A stretch of 64,000 nt of DNA from Zunongwangia mangrovi (GTDB lineage: Bacteria; Bacteroidota; Bacteroidia; Flavobacteriales; Flavobacteriaceae), in contig NZ_FOKV01000004.1 of NCBI RefSeq assembly GCF_900112105.1, forward strand, positions 265,151 through 329,150, read 5' to 3'. Below the pieces are notes generated by a model. The model was not told where the DNA came from. It did not search any database and worked only from the letters and a program-made list of their open reading frames with translations. The translations under genes and the position numbers were made by a program. This document shows, piece by piece, positions 26,949-36,075 of the stretch (the stretch's first letter is position 1; every line of letters begins with the position of its first letter).

Positions 26949-28532
26949 TTAATTTCCGTTGAAGAATATATAGAGACCTATCATTACGATAAATAAGGCT
27001 GCCCACATCACTTTAGCTGAAGGCTTCAATTTTGGCAATTCCCCGTAATCCAGCGTACTTACATACTGATTTTTGGATTTATCAGTAAGAGAAAGGATAA
27101 CAATAAGCACCGAAAGAAATACAAAAATGTAAAAAGAAAGTAATAAAAAGTGAGGCCAGAAATCATAGTCCGCTGCGGGAAATATCCAAAGGTAAAACAC
27201 TCCTACACCCATGCTTAAAATTGTTCCTAAAATAAGAATGGTATTAACCGCTCGCGTGGTAGTTTTTTTCCAGAGAACACCGAAAAGAAAAACTACGGAC
27301 ATAGGTGGCGCAATAAACCCTAGAATGGATTGAAAAACATCGAAAAGATTTAAACCTTTAATGCTATTTATGGCAAGAGTGATAAAAATGGCCAATATCG
27401 CTCCTACTACGGTGACGATTCTTCCTATTTTCACCACCTGCTTCTGGCTAGCTTCCGGTTTAAATTTCTTTACATAAATATCCATGGTGAACACGGTGCT
27501 CAATGCATTTAATGCCGAATCAATTGTACTTACTAAGGCAGCGATCAATACCGCCATCACCAGACCGGTCATTCCCACCGGGAACATTTTGGTTACCATC
27601 GTCATATAAGCTTCATCTGGGTTTTGCAATTCCGGGTACAAAATAAAACAGATCACCCCCGGCAGAATAAATAAGGGAACATCCAGAATCTTTAGCCATC
27701 CGGTAAAATTTGCACCCAGCTGTCCCTGCTTAATATTTTTCGCCCCAAGAACCGACTGCACCATAGACTGATCTGTACACCAAAACCACACACCCATTAC
27801 CGGGTAGCCCAAAAGAATGGCAAGCCAGGGATAGTTAGGATCATCTGCCGGAAGAAATAAATTCCAGTATTCTGAAGGTGTTTCGGAAACCAGTGTATCT
27901 ATTCCTCCAATCTTATAAATGCCTGTGATGGTTAAAGCTAAAGAAACAACGATCAGCAAGATCATCTGGAAAACATTGGTAGCTGCAATAGCTTTGAGTC
28001 CGCCTGCGATGGTAAAAAACGAAGCGATAATGATCAAAACGATGATCGATAACCACATTGGAATACCGAGAATTTGCTGAATTAGAATTCCCCCGGCAAA
28101 AAGTGTAAGCGAAAGCCAGCTAATTAAAACAGTAACGATAGTGTACCAGGCAAGAATATTTTGGGTGGAATCACCAAAACGCTTACCCATAAATTCGGGC
28201 AAAGTTTGTGTTCTCGCGCCCAGATAGCGAGGGGCAAAAACCACTGCCAGTAAAAATATGAATATGAAGGCATACCAGGCAAAATTACCTGCCACGATAC
28301 CCGTAGTATAACCAATACTTGCCGAAGCGATAAGCATGGAAGGCCCCACGTTAGTTCCCCACATGGTAAATCCAATACTGGTCCAGTTCAGAGAATTTCC
28401 TGCCAGAAAAAGGTTTTCATCAACGCCCTTCTTATCACGAAAACTTGCCCAATAACCTATTCCGATTAGGATGAGTACATATACCCCAACTACAATAAAG
28501 TCGGTTACTGTCAATAATTCGTGAATTTCCAT
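26949..28532 (-). CDS. Sodium:solute symporter (SSS family), sugar-type
   Basis: 527 residues with about 13-14 membrane segments. The SGLT-like pattern is visible in FLAGNSLNWTSIGFTMWGTNVGPSM and in LIAALVSTIDSALNALSTVF near 335. It probably imports a monosaccharide or uronate released by the secreted enzymes of this cassette. It sits 13 bases after the Gfo/Idh/MocA gene and 9 before the alpha-glucuronidase-like gene. Confidence 0.9.
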   Translation of the reverse strand: MEIHELLTVTDFIVVGVYVLILIGIGYWASFRDKKGVDENLFLAGNSLNWTSIGFTMWGTNVGPSMLIASASIGYTTGIVAGNFAWYAFIFIFLLAVVFAPRYLGARTQTLPEFMGKRFGDSTQNILAWYTIVTVLISWLSLTLFAGGILIQQILGIPMWLSIIVLIIIASFFTIAGGLKAIAATNVFQMILLIVVSLALTITGIYKIGGIDTLVSETPSEYWNLFLPADDPNYPWLAILLGYPVMGVWFWCTDQSMVQSVLGAKNIKQGQLGANFTGWLKILDVPLFILPGVICFILYPELQNPDEAYMTMVTKMFPVGMTGLVMAVLIAALVSTIDSALNALSTVFTMDIYVKKFKPEASQKQVVKIGRIVTVVGAILAIFITLAINSIKGLNLFDVFQSILGFIAPPMSVVFLFGVLWKKTTTRAVNTILILGTILSMGVGVFYLWIFPAADYDFWPHFLLLSFYIFVFLSVLIVILSLTDKSKNQYVSTLDYGELPKLKPSAKVMWAALFIVMIGLYIFFNGN

Positions 28533-28545
28533 AGTAATTTAAAAT

Positions 28546-29634
28546 TTATTGCAGATACTCTTCAAGGCCGAATTCCTGAATGATCTTTGAAGTTTTTTCT
28601 GGTTTGCCAGATGCAAGCGATCGTTCCATTGCTTTCAGAAGCACAATAGTTCCGATTCCTTCAATTAAATCTGGATAGGCCGTAAAGTCCTTTTGAATAC
28701 TATCTGCGAAATAATTGAGGTAATTTTCATATTCTCCCGCATGATGGCTTTTGCCTTCAAACCTGAAGAAATGTTTCAATTTATGTTCCCAGGTAATCAT
28801 TCTTTCTTCACCGTCCTTATCGGTAATCGCGTAGCGCAGATCCATATAATCTCCCTGGCTACAACCTAAATTTCCGCGAAGGATACAACTCATTTCACTA
28901 TCTCGCTGTACGGGTTGCACAGGTCCCGAATAGGCGCCACCAACCCTGGCAATTCTACCATCTTTGGACTTGTAAATGAATTGCATGGTGTCGTAATTCT
29001 TTAGCCCACCCTTTTTGCCGTTTTCGCTAAGCATTCCGTAGCCCATCACCTCTTCAACCTCTGGTAGATACCACCTGATGAAATCAACGGGATGGCTCAA
29101 CCCTCCATAGAGCCATTTAAAAGAATCTTCCAAAGCCCAGGGTTTTTCGAGAAACCAGCGATGATCTGCATTATAATAGGCTTCCACGGTAACTAAATCG
29201 CCAATTAGCCCATCTTCAAAGTCCATTCGCTGTCGCTTCATTGGTTGAAAGAACCGGCTACTCTGACCTACAAATAATTTTTTCCCGGTCTTTTTCTGAA
29301 TTTCGATCAGTTCCGCGGCATCTTTAAGATCATCGATCAAAGGTTTTGTGCACACTACATGCTTATCATGCTGCAAAGCCAGTTTGATGTGGGATGCATG
29401 CAAATGATCTGGAGTATAGATCGCAATCGCCTCGATGGAGGCATCGTTCAAAAGATCCTCATACTTTGTGGTATAGTCATGAAAATCAAACTCCTTCGCG
29501 CGTTGTTTACAAACGTCTATATTCAGGTCGCACATTTTAACCAGTTCCACTTTTGGACTGGATAAGGCAGCTGAAATTGTGCTTCGACCTTCGCCTAATC
29601 CAAGTATTCCCAATCGGAGTTTTTTATCTTTCAT
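28546..29634 (-). CDS. Gfo/Idh/MocA-family oxidoreductase
   Basis: 362 residues, cytoplasmic. The Rossmann start KLRLGILGLGEGRS, the loop IAIYTPDHLHASH and the family's EKP-type motif as VVCTKPLIDDL are present; HPVDFIRWYLPEV is in the C-terminal domain. Members oxidize sugars with NAD(P); one member is D-apiose dehydrogenase (ApsD), which would fit the RuBisCO-like/kinase cassette at 8-12.7 kb. That link is inference only: L-fucose, galactose or inositol-type substrates are equally allowed by the sequence. Only one base separates it from the GH141-like gene. Confidence 0.86.
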   Translation of the reverse strand: MKDKKLRLGILGLGEGRSTISAALSSPKVELVKMCDLNIDVCKQRAKEFDFHDYTTKYEDLLNDASIEAIAIYTPDHLHASHIKLALQHDKHVVCTKPLIDDLKDAAELIEIQKKTGKKLFVGQSSRFFQPMKRQRMDFEDGLIGDLVTVEAYYNADHRWFLEKPWALEDSFKWLYGGLSHPVDFIRWYLPEVEEVMGYGMLSENGKKGGLKNYDTMQFIYKSKDGRIARVGGAYSGPVQPVQRDSEMSCILRGNLGCSQGDYMDLRYAITDKDGEERMITWEHKLKHFFRFEGKSHHAGEYENYLNYFADSIQKDFTAYPDLIEGIGTIVLLKAMERSLASGKPEKTSKIIQEFGLEEYLQ

Positions 29635-29635
29635 G

Positions 29636-31516
29636 CTAATTTTTGATATTTTGAAATTCAGGCTGTAGACCGGCCTTTTCCTTTATTTCTTCAGAAACAT
29701 CTGGCCCATTATTTTCCCATAGATTGCCGGGTCCAGGACTGTTCTCAAAAAACTTATCTCTTTCCGTCCAATTATTGACAGCTCTTATATAGGAAGAACC
29801 CTCATCATAATAAATGTATTGATGATGGTGTGGCATATGCGCATAAGGCGCTTCTACCAGATCATAGATGGCATTTTCACTGATTTCCGTATTAGGCTGA
29901 GCTGAAAGAGTATAAATTCCGCCAACATCATACATCTGCTTGGCAAAATGATGAATACGATTGGCATGAATCGTATTATTTCTGGCGATGGTGATGGTTT
30001 TTGTCCAACTCCAACCTACGCAAATTCCGCTATAATTGACATCATAAACTTCATTGTGTGAAATATTGATATCATGCGCTACACCCACACTAATCCCTAC
30101 GCAGCCCCAGTCTTCATTGGTTACATCTTCGATATAATTATTCTGAATTTTTAGATTATGAACGATCTTCCGGTCGTCATCCGGATGATAAGGCAAGTGC
30201 GCTTCAAAAGCCGGACTACCAAAAAATGCCGCCTGGATCGCAGTACCTCCAATATCTTTAAAAACATTTCCGATAACCTCACTTTCAGAAACGCCAGTCA
30301 CGTAATCCAGTCCCGTTGCAGCCATATGTTGAAAATCACAACTTCTGACTTGAATATTTTTAGCATTTGAAACTTTAAAAGCCGCTGGTTGCCTTTCAAT
30401 CCAGGCCTGGTTTTCCAGTGAAGCTTTATCGGGTGTTCCCGGCTCCTGAAGTTTATAGGCATCTACAATAGACCAGCCAGCCTGTAAAGGAACATGACCT
30501 TTTTTGGATGGACGCATCCAGGTAGTATGCTGAAAACTGATATTTTCAAACCGGATGTTGGTTACAGGATTATCTAATGTTCCTTCTACTCTTACCAGCG
30601 ATTCCAGAACCGGCACAACAATCTCGGCATCATTTGGATCTTCGCCGGGCTTTGGGTAATAATAGATTTTCTGATTTCTTTTATCCAGGTACCACTCACC
30701 CGGATCACTTAACAATTCTGAAGCACCGGTAAGATAGAACGCAGAGTTTCCGTTATATTCATTTTTTGAATCTATAAATGGCGCCGGCCATGGATGTTCA
30801 AATTCAATTTCACTCTCTGGCTGATGAAATTTCACTGCGGTACTGTCGCCATGATTCTCCATAGATTTTACCCGCAAATTGGCGATTGCCCACCATTGGT
30901 GAATTACAAATTCCAGGTCTTCCGGATTTTCAAAGTCCCATTCTGGTGTAGGGATCCACATGATTTCGTTTTTGGTATCTGCGGAAAGGATTCTGTCTAA
31001 TTCTTGTTCTCCTAAATTGGTCGCTCTTTTAGCTTTTTTCCCGTCCACCCACATCTGGCGAAATTCAACTGTATTACCGCCGAAAGTTGACAAATCTGCG
31101 ACCCAGAGTTTGTTTGCTATTTCCGAAGAAATTTTAAGATCAGAAATATGGGCTTTGTTCCATTCTTTAATCTCAACCCCTCCTGATAAAATAGGTTTCG
31201 AAGTATCAGCTGCTCTTATGATTGTTGCAGAATTTTCAGTTCCGGAATCTTCGTGACGTATCAAAATTGGTTCATAAAGCCTATAAATTCCTTTCTCTAC
31301 GATAATTTCGATATTCTCATCTTTTTCCAGCTTGTTGAGTCGGCGTAACTCCCTTGCTTTGCGTAATGCTGCAGAAACCGTAGCCAACGGACTTCCATTT
31401 TTACCAGAATTTGAATCATTTCCGCTGGAAGAAACATAAATTTCCCTAGCATTTATGGAAAACCCAGAAATAAGCATAAGAATACATAAAATTATGAGTG
31501 CGTATTTAGAAAACAT
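29636..31516 (-). CDS. GH141-like parallel beta-helix glycosidase
   Basis: 626 residues from the ATG at 31516. An ATG at 31540 also opens the frame, but the promoter element puts the expected transcript start near 31535, and the later ATG begins a normal signal peptide (MFSKYALIILCILMLISGF). The mature start REIYVSSSGNDSNSGKNGSP and the helix coils (ISHNEVYDVNYSGICVGW, MYDVGGIYTLSAQPNTEISE) match GH141, whose known members are an alpha-L-fucosidase of RG-II breakdown and a xylanase. An alpha-L-fucosidase role fits the neighbours, including a fucose-isomerase-like gene. First gene of its cassette. Confidence 0.75.
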   Translation of the reverse strand: MFSKYALIILCILMLISGFSINAREIYVSSSGNDSNSGKNGSPLATVSAALRKARELRRLNKLEKDENIEIIVEKGIYRLYEPILIRHEDSGTENSATIIRAADTSKPILSGGVEIKEWNKAHISDLKISSEIANKLWVADLSTFGGNTVEFRQMWVDGKKAKRATNLGEQELDRILSADTKNEIMWIPTPEWDFENPEDLEFVIHQWWAIANLRVKSMENHGDSTAVKFHQPESEIEFEHPWPAPFIDSKNEYNGNSAFYLTGASELLSDPGEWYLDKRNQKIYYYPKPGEDPNDAEIVVPVLESLVRVEGTLDNPVTNIRFENISFQHTTWMRPSKKGHVPLQAGWSIVDAYKLQEPGTPDKASLENQAWIERQPAAFKVSNAKNIQVRSCDFQHMAATGLDYVTGVSESEVIGNVFKDIGGTAIQAAFFGSPAFEAHLPYHPDDDRKIVHNLKIQNNYIEDVTNEDWGCVGISVGVAHDINISHNEVYDVNYSGICVGWSWTKTITIARNNTIHANRIHHFAKQMYDVGGIYTLSAQPNTEISENAIYDLVEAPYAHMPHHHQYIYYDEGSSYIRAVNNWTERDKFFENSPGPGNLWENNGPDVSEEIKEKAGLQPEFQNIKN

Positions 31517-31541
31517 GAGCAGATCAATTGAATTTATCATT

Positions 31542-31581
31542 CAATAATAACCAAAGTGGGTATCGATCCTATCCTGTACCT
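31542..31581 (-). promoter_or_regulatory. Shared cassette promoter element, copy 5
   Basis: On the minus strand AGGTACAGGATA (31581-31570), exactly 20 bases, then TATTATTG (31549-31542), one mismatch from TAnnTTTG. The box ends next to the upstream candidate ATG at 31540, which supports the later ATG at 31516 as the GH141 start. Confidence 0.65.
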
Positions 31582-31630
31582 ACACGATTGAAAACGAAAA
31601 TTTTCCGCCGCTTCTCAGCAGTAAGAAAAT

Positions 31631-34441
31631 TTATTGATCTGCTGAAAAATTGAAGAATAGGGTCATCTTTTTACTACGAATTCTCCAGTCATCAAAAGTG
31701 CCGTAATCAAAGAAAATATTCTTTTGGCCGGCAGGCCCCAAACGTTCCGGCTGATTCGTTTTACTTCCTATTGCAGGAATAGCCTGCATAAAGGAAATAT
31801 CCATTTCAGGAAATGCCGGTGAAGTTCTAGCCTCATATATGTCATGGGGATATTCCGGAGTAAAAAGTCTTAGAAAAACATCATCAGTTGAAGTCACTAC
31901 CAAGAAATTTTGTTCTTCCGATTGAATTTCCGCCCAGTACAAATTGGCATGATATCCTTTAAATTCAGGATAAACCATTGGAGAAACACCAGTAATCATA
32001 TTATTATAATCTTTCTGATGAATATCAAACTCTACACCATGCATCCTGTTTTTCCAAACGCGATACGGGCCTTTGCCTAACCATTTTACTCCTTTTACTA
32101 ACTCTTCAGGATATGAAAAATCCAGGCCCATATAATCGAAATCTACGTCGTATTCTTCAGGTTTGTAAAATACATCCAGTTTAGCCCATCCCGATGGATA
32201 AAAAGTCCAGGTAAATTCTTTCATCCTGGATTCTTCGGTAAATGAGCTAATAATAGAAATAGAATCCTGCGATTTTTGAAGAGAGATAGAATCAAAAATC
32301 ACTGTCCCGGCACTCAAGTGCGGCCCTTCTTTAAACGGAATTTCACCATTTTCATTGGCCACATACTTCAGTTTACCATCATCTTTTCCAATTCGATATT
32401 CAATATCGCCAGCGTTAATAATAAACTGATCACTTTTTTCATTGATGTTCAGAGAGTTCTTTTCAATCTTATTCATCATTTCAGTAATAATATCTGTCGG
32501 TAATTTGATAGGCCAGCTCCAGTTGTAAATTTCTTTTCCGAATTTATTGGTTGCAGTGATATAGAGCGCATCATAGGTAAACCAGTTTTCAGGTAAATCG
32601 AGTTGTAATTCCCCTATTCGGTTGGGCTCGATATCTGGTGAACTGGCTTTTCCCTTTTTATTTACTGCTGAAGTGTTTCCTCCAGGTAAAGGAAATTTTT
32701 TCAGTTCCCAGCTGAAATCAACCTCTTTTAAATTGGTGTAAAAATACCGATTTTCAATCTGAAATTTTCCTTTGAAATTTTCAGTGAGGTTTATATCCTG
32801 AAAATGCACGGGAGACCAGATCTCCTTAATAGCGTAATAACTGGCCTCTTTTTCATGAAATGGACCTAGAATTCCATCGGCCGCTGAACCGTTGTAGGTA
32901 TCAATTTCCCCGGTATCGGTTCGTTTTACGCCTTCATCTGCAAAAACCCAAATAAAACCACCTGAAGCAAGAGGATTATCCCATATCATCTTATTCCAAA
33001 AATCATTAAGTCCTGCTCCCGCACCACCATCGTACATTCCATGTAAAAATTCGGTTGGAAAAACAACATTTTGACCATTCCAATATGTACCTACTCCATA
33101 ATTATAAGGCCGGTAATGTTCATTTGATAATCCATTAAATGTTTGCCATGGATGAATCGTCCTACGTTTCTGAATGTCGTATTTCTGAAAAAGTGAATCT
33201 AAATCTGTATTATGCCCACCTTCATTTCCATTATCCCAAAATAAAATGGAAGGATGATTAACGTCCCGAATCACCATTTCCTTTACTAGCTTCTTACCCG
33301 TTTCAGTATCATAAGATGCATGCCATCCAGCAAGTTCGTCAAGCACAAAAAGACCTAAAGAATCGGCTACGTCAAGAAAATGTTGATCTGGTGGATAATG
33401 TGACATACGCACTGCATTCATATTCATACTTTTAATCAATTCAGCGTCTTCGATACTTCTAGTTTTACTTGACGCACGACCCGTAGTAGGCCAGAAAGTA
33501 TGCCTGTTTACTCCTTTAAATTTTATTTTAGTTCCATTTACATAAATTCCATCTCGCTCACGTAATTCTATTGTTCTAAAACCAAATTCTTCAATAACCT
33601 CATGAATTATTTTTCGGCTCTCCTTTAAACTAAACTGAACTTTATAAAGAGAAGGATCTTCTGGATTCCAAGGTTTAATATTTTTGAAACTAGATTGGAT
33701 TTTTACCGATTCTAAATTTTTATTCACTTTAACCGAAAATGGCTCACCGATTTTTTTGCCTTCCACATCGATGATTTGCCCATACAAACTTCCTCCGATT
33801 TCGATATTATTGAAAAAAACGTGAGCTTCAAATTTACCATCAGCATCGGCATTGATCGCGACTCGTTCAATATTCTGAATCGGCTTTGCCTGTAAATAAA
33901 CCGGGCGAAAAATACCTCCGAAAATCCAGTAATCAGCATGTCTTTCTGCCTGATTCACGGATTCATTAGCAGAATGTTTTTTCACTTTTACTTCGAGTAG
34001 GTTAGTGGCGTTGTAGTTAAGTAGATTAGTAACATTATATTTAAACCGATAAAAAGCTCCTTGATGTATCGGGCCTGCCAGTTTACCATTGATTTTTACT
34101 TCGGTATCTGTCATTGAACCTTCAAAAACGATTTCTATTTGCTTCTTGTGCCAGTCTGAAGGAATACTGAATTCATATTTGTAATATCCTGTTTCTTTTC
34201 CCCGTTCTTCGTCCTTTGCATGTCCATAATTATAGGTACCAAAACCAAATTGCTCCCAATTGGAAGGTACAGGAATCGTAGTCCATTCATTCGCTTTTCG
34301 TCCTTCATCAACTTTAAATTTCCAGCTTACGGTTTGATCACTACCGGTACCTGACAGGTATTCAATTTGGGTTTGTTGCGATCGTGCCCATACGCATACC
34401 AGAAATAAGAATCCAAGAATAATATTTTTAGAGTAATTCAC
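31631..34441 (-). CDS. GH2 glycoside hydrolase (beta-galactosidase/glucuronidase-like)
   Basis: 936 residues with a signal peptide (MNYSKNIILGFLFLVCVWARS). GH2 sandwich domains occupy 1-300; the barrel motif FKGVNRHTFWPTTGRA near 308 and acid/base Glu407 in LFWDNGNEGGHN follow. FPTEFLHGMYDGG holds the best nucleophile candidate, Glu464. A long C-terminal region (600-936) continues as sandwich domains. It differs from the LacZ-type GH2 at 16-19 kb, so a different beta-linked sugar is likely. It ends the cassette that starts at 40221, and the GH141 promoter element lies in the 90-bp gap after its stop. Confidence 0.88.
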   Translation of the reverse strand: MNYSKNIILGFLFLVCVWARSQQTQIEYLSGTGSDQTVSWKFKVDEGRKANEWTTIPVPSNWEQFGFGTYNYGHAKDEERGKETGYYKYEFSIPSDWHKKQIEIVFEGSMTDTEVKINGKLAGPIHQGAFYRFKYNVTNLLNYNATNLLEVKVKKHSANESVNQAERHADYWIFGGIFRPVYLQAKPIQNIERVAINADADGKFEAHVFFNNIEIGGSLYGQIIDVEGKKIGEPFSVKVNKNLESVKIQSSFKNIKPWNPEDPSLYKVQFSLKESRKIIHEVIEEFGFRTIELRERDGIYVNGTKIKFKGVNRHTFWPTTGRASSKTRSIEDAELIKSMNMNAVRMSHYPPDQHFLDVADSLGLFVLDELAGWHASYDTETGKKLVKEMVIRDVNHPSILFWDNGNEGGHNTDLDSLFQKYDIQKRRTIHPWQTFNGLSNEHYRPYNYGVGTYWNGQNVVFPTEFLHGMYDGGAGAGLNDFWNKMIWDNPLASGGFIWVFADEGVKRTDTGEIDTYNGSAADGILGPFHEKEASYYAIKEIWSPVHFQDINLTENFKGKFQIENRYFYTNLKEVDFSWELKKFPLPGGNTSAVNKKGKASSPDIEPNRIGELQLDLPENWFTYDALYITATNKFGKEIYNWSWPIKLPTDIITEMMNKIEKNSLNINEKSDQFIINAGDIEYRIGKDDGKLKYVANENGEIPFKEGPHLSAGTVIFDSISLQKSQDSISIISSFTEESRMKEFTWTFYPSGWAKLDVFYKPEEYDVDFDYMGLDFSYPEELVKGVKWLGKGPYRVWKNRMHGVEFDIHQKDYNNMITGVSPMVYPEFKGYHANLYWAEIQSEEQNFLVVTSTDDVFLRLFTPEYPHDIYEARTSPAFPEMDISFMQAIPAIGSKTNQPERLGPAGQKNIFFDYGTFDDWRIRSKKMTLFFNFSADQ

Positions 34442-34481
34442 CTTTTCTACTATTAGTTTATAGTTCTAAAATTATTTGGGT

Positions 34482-36059
34482 TCAATTAAATTGAATTGAA
34501 TCAGTTAAATCTCCACTCTTTTTCAATACAATTTTATCACCGGGTACCTTAAAAACTGCGTCTTCAAAACTGATATTTCTTGCGTCTAGAAATATCATTA
34601 ACGAATCATTACTTTTTACCTTTATATGGTTAAATGATAGATTAGTAGCATCATTAACAACAAAGAGCTCTTCACTTTCACTAACACTAACATTTTTCAT
34701 TTGAAGGTTAGTCATAGGTGATTCTGGGATTCCGTAAATTTTTAAAAAAGTTTTTGCATTCTCTACCAGAATATCTTTCATGTAAATATTCCTGAATTGG
34801 GGAGTAAGATCATTGATTTCTCGCCTTGGCATCCTTTCAGCTAGATTTCCAACATACATAGGCTGTCCAAGCATATCCCATTTAAATGCTGTTCCATGAA
34901 GATTCATTCGAATTCTTTCGTAATACAGGTTCTCACCTCCGCCTCCCCGAGGTCTTCTGGTTTTAAATCGAATACCTACTCCAGTATTGTCAAAAACACA
35001 ATCTTGAACATAAAGATTTTTAATACCCCCAGCTGTCTCACTACCTACAGTAACTGCACCATGTCCTTGCTTGGCTAGGCAGTATCTAATTACAACATTT
35101 TCTGTAGGCATATTTACTCTTAATCCATCTTCGCCTCTTCCGGCTTTCATGGTAAAACAATCGTCTCCACTATTGAGGGTAGAATATTCGATAAGAACAT
35201 TTTTTGAAGATTCGATGTCGATACCATCTCCTCTAGGTATTCCAACAGAATTTACTGTAATCCCTCTAATTATTACTCCATCACAATAGACCGGAACAAT
35301 ATTCCAGAAAGCAGTCCTTTCCAAAGTAACACCTTCAATATAAACATTAGTACAACTTGTTGGAGATATTAGCATCGGTAAAAAAATGGACTCCCCATTA
35401 TAGCCTTCGTAAACTCTTTCTTCCACAGGCTTCTCAATAGGAACAAAATTTTCAGTAACATCTTCCGTCATCATCTGGCTTTTCACAGGGCCTTCTTCCG
35501 GCCCGTATATGGTTCCTTTTCCAGTCACTGCAATATTATCCTGTTCATAAGCATATATACAAGCTCCAAGAGACATCACTTCAACGCCTTCATGTCGTGT
35601 AAAAACAGCAGGTCTGTAGTCTTCTAATTGTCCTGAAAAATATAGTTCAGCCGCTTCCTCCAGATATAGGTTCACATTGTTTTTTAGTTCAATTCTTCCA
35701 GTTTTCCATTTACCATTTGGAATAATAACTTTTCCACCACCCTGCTGGCTAACCTCATCAATAGCTTTTTGAATAATACTTGTGACTATCTGACCTTCTT
35801 TCCCTCCTTGATTTCTAATATTTACTTCTCTATCTTCAAAAACTGGTCTTTTAAAGCCTGGCATCTTGAAAGGTGCTTGTATGGGAGCTATGGTATCGGG
35901 CATATTATCAGCTCCAACTTCATCTATCTTTACGATGCTATCTAAAGAAAAATACTGCTTATTTTTAATCTGAGATAATTTCTTTTTCTCAGGATTTTTA
36001 CAAGAAACAACTGAAGATATTAAAATCATTAAAAAAATAAGATTGAATAATTTATTCAT
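34482..36059 (-). CDS. GH28 polygalacturonase-type lipoprotein
   Basis: 525 residues. Lipobox at Cys20 (LISSVVSC). GH28 catalytic aspartates are visible in RGDGID (Asp278, Asp281) and NSGDDCF (Asp299, Asp300), with His333 in GQGHG-like QGHGAVTVGS and the substrate-binding RFKTRRPRG later. It hydrolyses alpha-1,4-galacturonan or galacturonate-rhamnose linkages; it is longer than the other two GH28 proteins here, with an extended N-terminus before the helix. It lies between the fucose-isomerase-like gene and GH2. Confidence 0.9.
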   Translation of the reverse strand: MNKLFNLIFLMILISSVVSCKNPEKKKLSQIKNKQYFSLDSIVKIDEVGADNMPDTIAPIQAPFKMPGFKRPVFEDREVNIRNQGGKEGQIVTSIIQKAIDEVSQQGGGKVIIPNGKWKTGRIELKNNVNLYLEEAAELYFSGQLEDYRPAVFTRHEGVEVMSLGACIYAYEQDNIAVTGKGTIYGPEEGPVKSQMMTEDVTENFVPIEKPVEERVYEGYNGESIFLPMLISPTSCTNVYIEGVTLERTAFWNIVPVYCDGVIIRGITVNSVGIPRGDGIDIESSKNVLIEYSTLNSGDDCFTMKAGRGEDGLRVNMPTENVVIRYCLAKQGHGAVTVGSETAGGIKNLYVQDCVFDNTGVGIRFKTRRPRGGGGENLYYERIRMNLHGTAFKWDMLGQPMYVGNLAERMPRREINDLTPQFRNIYMKDILVENAKTFLKIYGIPESPMTNLQMKNVSVSESEELFVVNDATNLSFNHIKVKSNDSLMIFLDARNISFEDAVFKVPGDKIVLKKSGDLTDSIQFN

Positions 36060-36075
36060 GATAAGTTTTTTAATC

